Positions 22,501 through 55,000 of a stretch of 55,000 nt of DNA are shown piece by piece (position 1 is the stretch's first letter; every line of letters starts with the position of its first letter). The stretch covers positions 3,147,501 through 3,202,500 of the forward strand of contig WPIO01000040.1 of NCBI GenBank assembly GCA_009760855.2, given 5' to 3'. The DNA comes from Cristatella mucedo. Taxonomy: Eukaryota > Bryozoa > Phylactolaemata > Cristatellidae. Under the pieces are notes generated by a model. The model was not told the DNA's origin. It was given only the letters and a program-made list of their open reading frames with translations, and searched no databases. Both the position numbers and the translations under genes were made by a program.

Positions 22501-23659
22501 CGTGTCTACGGAGACGACGCCGCCAAAGAACCTCTTCCCCCGCCCCCCCCGAAAGAGCTATCGTCCTGCCCGGGTCGGTGTCGGTGGTTAAAGATCGGAC
22601 CTAGTCCCCGGGGCGGACGCAAAGGAAATCTGGCGGAAAGAAATGATGCTTGGATGAGAGCGCCGCTTCTGTCCTGCCAGAAAAAGCAGGACATGTTTTC
22701 CATGTCCCTTTCTTGACACGGAGACCCTCCCAAAGACCGTCTGCCGCTGCGCTGCTGAAAGCAGCCGAATTCTGCGCCGCCCGCGAGAGGAGAGCGATTC
22801 AGCGGCTCTTCTCTTTCTCGACCAGCGCTACCGCGACTCAATTTTTGTCGAGCATCCAATTTTCCAGCTCTCGCCAAGAGGGTTTAAGCGCATACTATCA
22901 ATGACCAACTAGTGCTGATTCCAAATCGACGGTGTGCTGTGTGAAAGTTCAAAGCGCCCGCTCTTTGATTGCGATTGGACACCGAACGTCCGTTGCTGTC
23001 TGCCATTGGAGATATTGGACGCACTTCTGCATTCGACGCATTTCGCGATGTACGCAAGTCCTGACCGGGAGGAGTAGGAAGGATACGCAATCTGTTGTGT
23101 GCGCCTGTCGCTTCTCGGCCGCTGATGGTGTATGCCCCGCCTGCGGCGGGTGGTTGAGCCCCATTGACTCAGTGCAACCTTTGACGTAAGCACGTGGCCT
23201 AACACAGAGGCGACTTCCCTTATCTGTGGTGAGTCAGCTCCCCCCTCAGCTCGTATGTGTAACCGCTGGGGGGAATAAAGACGGAGAGTCTCGTTCACCG
23301 CTCACGTTCGCCCGCTCCGCGTCTTCGTGTCTCCGACCGTCCTGTCCGTCTTCCGTGAGACTAATTTAGAATAGCCGCCGCCGGAGACTCTGTCACATAA
23401 CAAATCCTGTACGAAAAGGCCGTACGTAACAACAATTTACCGGGCGCTCAGAGCATTTCAGCCGCCTGTACGACGCCAGCGACGACGCTTGCTTGAGATG
23501 ACGGCTCTTCAGCCGTCGGATATTTTCAGCCGCGGTAGGGATACATTTGGCTATTTTCGCTAATTTGCATAATTTGAATATAGGCGCGCGCTTCCCTCTC
23601 CGTTGCAGTACCTGCTCATGCTGCTGATTGTCGCCGTCATTTACTCGTCGTTGCCCTGA
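17221..23659 (+). CDS. Tetraspanin, seven exons
   Basis: Exons: 17221-17304, 18035-18289, 19028-19213, 19342-19542, 20400-20537, 22388-22471, 23609-23659 (TGA). All introns are phase 0; the product has 332 residues. Four membrane helices sit near residues 11-36, 81-105, 109-128 and 306-330. The large extracellular loop carries the family's NCCGID motif (Cys178-Cys179-Gly180), then ITCCK, a DPQC cysteine and a GC cysteine before TM4. This is the six-Cys pattern that forms three disulfides. Tetraspanins organise integrins and other membrane proteins in microdomains. Odd points: the loop is long (about 175 residues) and holds a Gly14 tract coded by pure GGC; the usual cytoplasmic Cys-rich motif after TM2 is absent; the C-tail is about four residues. 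The start is the ATG with A at -3; an extra upstream exon is possible. I cannot assign a subfamily. Confidence 0.85.
17403..17476. repeat. (CT)n microsatellite in tetraspanin intron 1
   Basis: An uninterrupted run of about 37 CT dinucleotides. It lies in the first tetraspanin intron, about 100 bp after the donor at 17305. Confidence 0.95.
18425..18555 (+). mobile_element. tRNA-derived SINE (family S2), forward copy of an inverted pair
   Basis: The head is tggctcagtggttaaggtg (A-box-like) and cgtgggctcgagcc (B-box-like). The tail reads gcaaatgcaaagcgcc, then agataaagttctt and gggcgcaatacaaat. The tail parallels the 3' end of the local LINE family. Confidence 0.8.
18570..18705 (-). mobile_element. 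tRNA-derived SINE (family S2), reverse copy of an inverted pair
   Basis: Reverse complement of the preceding SINE: tail first (tagcgctccaagagaacttaatc), then the complements of the B box (ggctcgagcccacgacctc) and the A box (ccttaaccgctagacc). The two copies face tail to tail with about 15 bp of AT-rich spacer. Confidence 0.8.
18713..18975. repeat. Compound microsatellite: (AT)n, (GT)n, (AG)n
   Basis: AT-rich run 18713-18750, (GT)n at 18751-18829, and (AG)n at 18897-18975. All lie in tetraspanin intron 2; the (AG)n ends 52 bp before exon 3. Confidence 0.95.
19462..19503 (+). repeat. (GGC)14 coding tract in tetraspanin exon 4
   Basis: Fourteen identical GGC codons give Gly14 between NKS and FLTRL in the large extracellular loop. 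The pure codon run points to recent slippage expansion rather than selected protein sequence. Confidence 0.9.
20900..20995 (+). mobile_element. LINE/SINE 3'-tail fragment
   Basis: The word gttgtaaagcgcctggatag, then ttctgttagggtgcaatgcaag and an attattactatt run, resemble the 3' end shared by the LINE and SINE copies of this window. Only the tail is present. Confidence 0.5.
21291..21470. mobile_element. SPIN-like hAT MITE (180 bp) with perfect 8-bp target duplication
   Basis: The element begins cagcagttctcaacct and ends with the complement of cagcggttctcaacct: 16-bp terminal inverted repeats with one mismatch. The 8 bases just outside are gcttagat on both sides (21283-21290 and 21471-21478), the hAT hallmark. 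The internal sequence is not coding. Words such as taatgccgcgaccctt, catgttgtggcgacccc, gtgttttccga and tcgttcgatccccaa match, from memory, the SPIN (SPACE INVADERS) miniature elements of tetrapods. It has no transposase and sits in the tetraspanin intron between exons 5 and 6. Confidence 0.9.
21751..21778. repeat. (GCGAC)n pentanucleotide repeat
   Basis: About five copies of gcgac in tetraspanin intron 5. Confidence 0.8.
21846..21915. repeat. Perfect 28-bp palindrome flanked by a direct repeat
   Basis: The half-site agctgcccgttgag at 21873-21886 is followed at once by its exact complement to 21900, with no spacer. The word gggcagcttaggtagctgac occurs on both sides (from 21846 and from 21893), so the unit is both palindromic and tandem. 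It is in tetraspanin intron 5. Confidence 0.85.
22304..22366 (+). repeat. 18-bp tandem repeat just upstream of tetraspanin exon 6
   Basis: Three full copies of gcagacgacgccgcgcag plus a partial one. Each copy ends in CAG and is a potential decoy 3' splice site. The true acceptor (gctgcag|GGC at 22387/22388) is about 20 bp downstream. Confidence 0.8.
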
Positions 23660-23869
23660 CCCGCAGCGGGAGCTCAGACAGGCGAGCGGCGCCGGATGCG
23701 GGCGCTGCGAGCATAGATGGCGCTTCGAGCATAGATGGCGCTGCGAGCGGCCGGCTCGCCTACGGCAGCGCGCGCGCGAGCGCACCAGCCGTCGGCCATC
23801 CGCCGGCGCGTTTGTAAGACGCTGCGAGGCAACGCGGCGATCAGCAGAGAGGATGCGTCCTCGGGTTAA

Positions 23870-23875
23870 AATAAA
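23870..23875 (+). terminator. Candidate poly(A) signal (AATAAA) of the tetraspanin gene
   Basis: The canonical hexamer lies 211 bp after the tetraspanin TGA. It is the first one after the last exon on the coding strand. Its use is inferred from position only. Confidence 0.5.
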
Positions 23876-24948
23876 TGAACAAGGACGCGATTCAAAGATC
23901 GAGGGCTCGCTGTACTTAACCGATCGCGTCAAATTAATCCGGAGCGTGATCGCAAAGTGCAATAGCGCCGCTCGTCGCAAGTCCACGAGGAACGCTGGAA
24001 CGGCATTCGCTCGCAGCTCCTTTCACGTGCGCCGCCAGGTGTACGATATGCACATCGCACATATCGTACGTATCGCGCAGTTTGTTGACCGCAGTGGAAC
24101 CCGTTGCTCGTTCTGCCCAGCTGCTGCTGCTGCTGGGCAGAAGGAGCGGATCGAAGAGGCCCGAGAGCCAGCGCCGGAAGCTGAAGGAAGAGCTCTTTGA
24201 ACCTGAAGAGTCGTTTAAATCTCACGTCTTGGATGGCAAGTGGTCCGTGACGAAGATTGTTTTTCTTGCAATCGCAGCGCCGCCGTCCCAGGTCGTGCTG
24301 GGGATCCATCCGCGAGAGTTCGCAGACGCGAACGCGGCGTTTAGTCGCTCGCGGTAACTCTGCGCACACGCTGCTGCTTGTCGCCTTGACCTATTGTTGC
24401 GAAGGCGAAGGCAATAGGTAGATCGATTGCCGAGCTCGAGCGCAGCCATCGATCAGCGCGGCGCGTGCGCGATCGGGCGCCGCCGCCTCCCAGCGAGACG
24501 TCGGCATCAGACACCGCAGATCAAAGCGGCTTCTTTGGCCGCCGACCGACTTCCATCGAATAGCCAAGATTCAATCGCCAGATTGTATTTTCCTAGTGAT
24601 TACTTTTATATTAGAATATTATATTACCATGTATACATTTAGAGCGATTAAATTTCGCCGACGATTGCATTTTGCCAACGTGTAATCCGAGGTTCGCCCG
24701 TTGCGGCATTCCCACGAGAGCAGAGCTCGTCCGGGTGCATCCGGACCTCTGCATTTTCGGTGCTATATGAGGACGTTATAATCTGAACAAATTCAACCAC
24801 TTAATGGCAGACCCATGACCGGCGTCTTCGATTTCTGCGTTCGGCCGAGTGGATGGGTGGGTGGGTTGGAGAGGAAGGGGTTTAGAGTAAGGATTTAGAG
24901 CACGTCACTCAGTCACAGAGTGGATCAGCACGATTGTTCATGCAAAGC

Positions 24949-24950
<2 letters not shown>

Positions 24951-25010
<60 letters not shown>
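24951..25010. repeat. (CT)n-(AT)n microsatellite
   Basis: About 22 CT units followed by about 8 AT units in the convergent spacer. Confidence 0.95.
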
Positions 25011-25567
25011 CAAAGCATCCATCTAAGAAAAAATGTACACTTAGATAGGGTCCGTCTGCCTATTCGGCTGCCTGCTTTCGCAAGCAGCAGCACCAGCAGC
25101 TTGGTACAATCAATCGCGCCGAGTCAAGAGCCGCGACGCGAAAAGTATGGGAATCAGTCGCGGCAGCAACCAGGGGGGGGGGCAGTCAACGGTAGACTAC
25201 TTCGTCAGCTGCATAGACGAGTCAGTCGACAAGACGTCGACCGAGGCTTCGTAAAATTGTACAAAAATATATTGGACATACTTTCGCTGCTACACATTAA
25301 CGAGTAACGTATCGCAATATAGCATAATAGCATAACGAAACAACGGCGCAGTCTAGGGCACCCTAAAACGGGCGAGAGGTTTCGCCGGCCGACGGCAGCA
25401 ATTGCTCTGTGAGTGAGCGAAGCATTTCGCGAAGACGCAGTCGAGTCGAGACTGACGCAGCGAAGTGAGCGAAGGGAAGGAGGCGACTAGTTCGCGACGG
25501 CCGTCGCAGCGTCTGCCAGCGACAGTAGCAGCAGCAAAGTCACGTGGTCGTCGTCGGTCGGTGCAGA

Positions 25568-54938
<29,371 letters not shown>

Positions 54939-55000
54939 CTCAGCTGGAGCTGTCGAGGAAGCGAGCCACCGAAGCGGCGGCCGAGCCGGGCAAACGGGCC

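Larger units (their letters stand above)
23660..25567. other. Convergent intergenic region between tetraspanin and teneurin
   Basis: It holds the tetraspanin 3' UTR (with an AATAAA) and, on the other strand, the teneurin 3' UTR. There is a 19-bp direct repeat (gagcatagatggcgct) at about 23710-23750 and a (CT)n-(AT)n microsatellite at 24951-25010. No third gene is recognised. No AATAAA is seen on the minus strand in the last 500 bp before the teneurin stop. Confidence 0.55.

Overview
The window is animal nuclear DNA. Its genes are split by many short GT/AG introns, three of them encode animal families (teneurin, tetraspanin, the ciliary protein TTC29), and it is full of tRNA-derived SINEs, LINE 3' ends and long microsatellites. 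Exons are very GC-rich, with runs of Ala, Gly, Pro and Gln, while much of the spacer DNA is AT-rich. The protein divergence suggests a fast-evolving invertebrate. A spiralian such as a flatworm is possible, but the sequence does not fix the phylum.

Layout: (1) 1263-2860 (+): the last three recognisable exons of a polytopic membrane protein ending in a TTxE motif and an NPY-like motif, probably a DHHC palmitoyltransferase. (2) 2861-8622: spacer with LINE and SINE debris, including a SINE inserted in a LINE. (3) 8623-14017 (+): a complete nine-exon TTC29 of 475 codons. (4) 14018-17220: spacer with a 32-bp minisatellite and a SINE. (5) 17221-23659 (+): a seven-exon tetraspanin of 332 residues, all introns in phase 0. 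One of its introns carries a 180-bp SPIN-like hAT miniature transposon with a perfect 8-bp target duplication. (6) 23660-25567: spacer. (7) 25568 to beyond the right edge (-): a teneurin, in about 28 exons, covering most of the cytoplasmic domain, one membrane segment, eight EGF repeats, a Cys-rich and transthyretin-like part, an FN-plug, an NHL propeller, a YD shell, an Rhs-type core and the Tox-GHH-like C-terminus. The initiator exon lies beyond position 55000.

TTC29 and the tetraspanin are transcribed rightward and converge on the leftward teneurin. The genes have no obvious shared pathway: teneurin is a cell-surface adhesion receptor, the tetraspanin a membrane organiser, and TTC29 a flagellum/cilium protein. 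Exon models were built by hand by matching splice phases. Every internal teneurin junction from 50614 down to the stop keeps the reading frame, as do all TTC29 and tetraspanin junctions. The most unusual item is the SPIN-like element, because SPIN is a textbook case of horizontal transfer between animal phyla.
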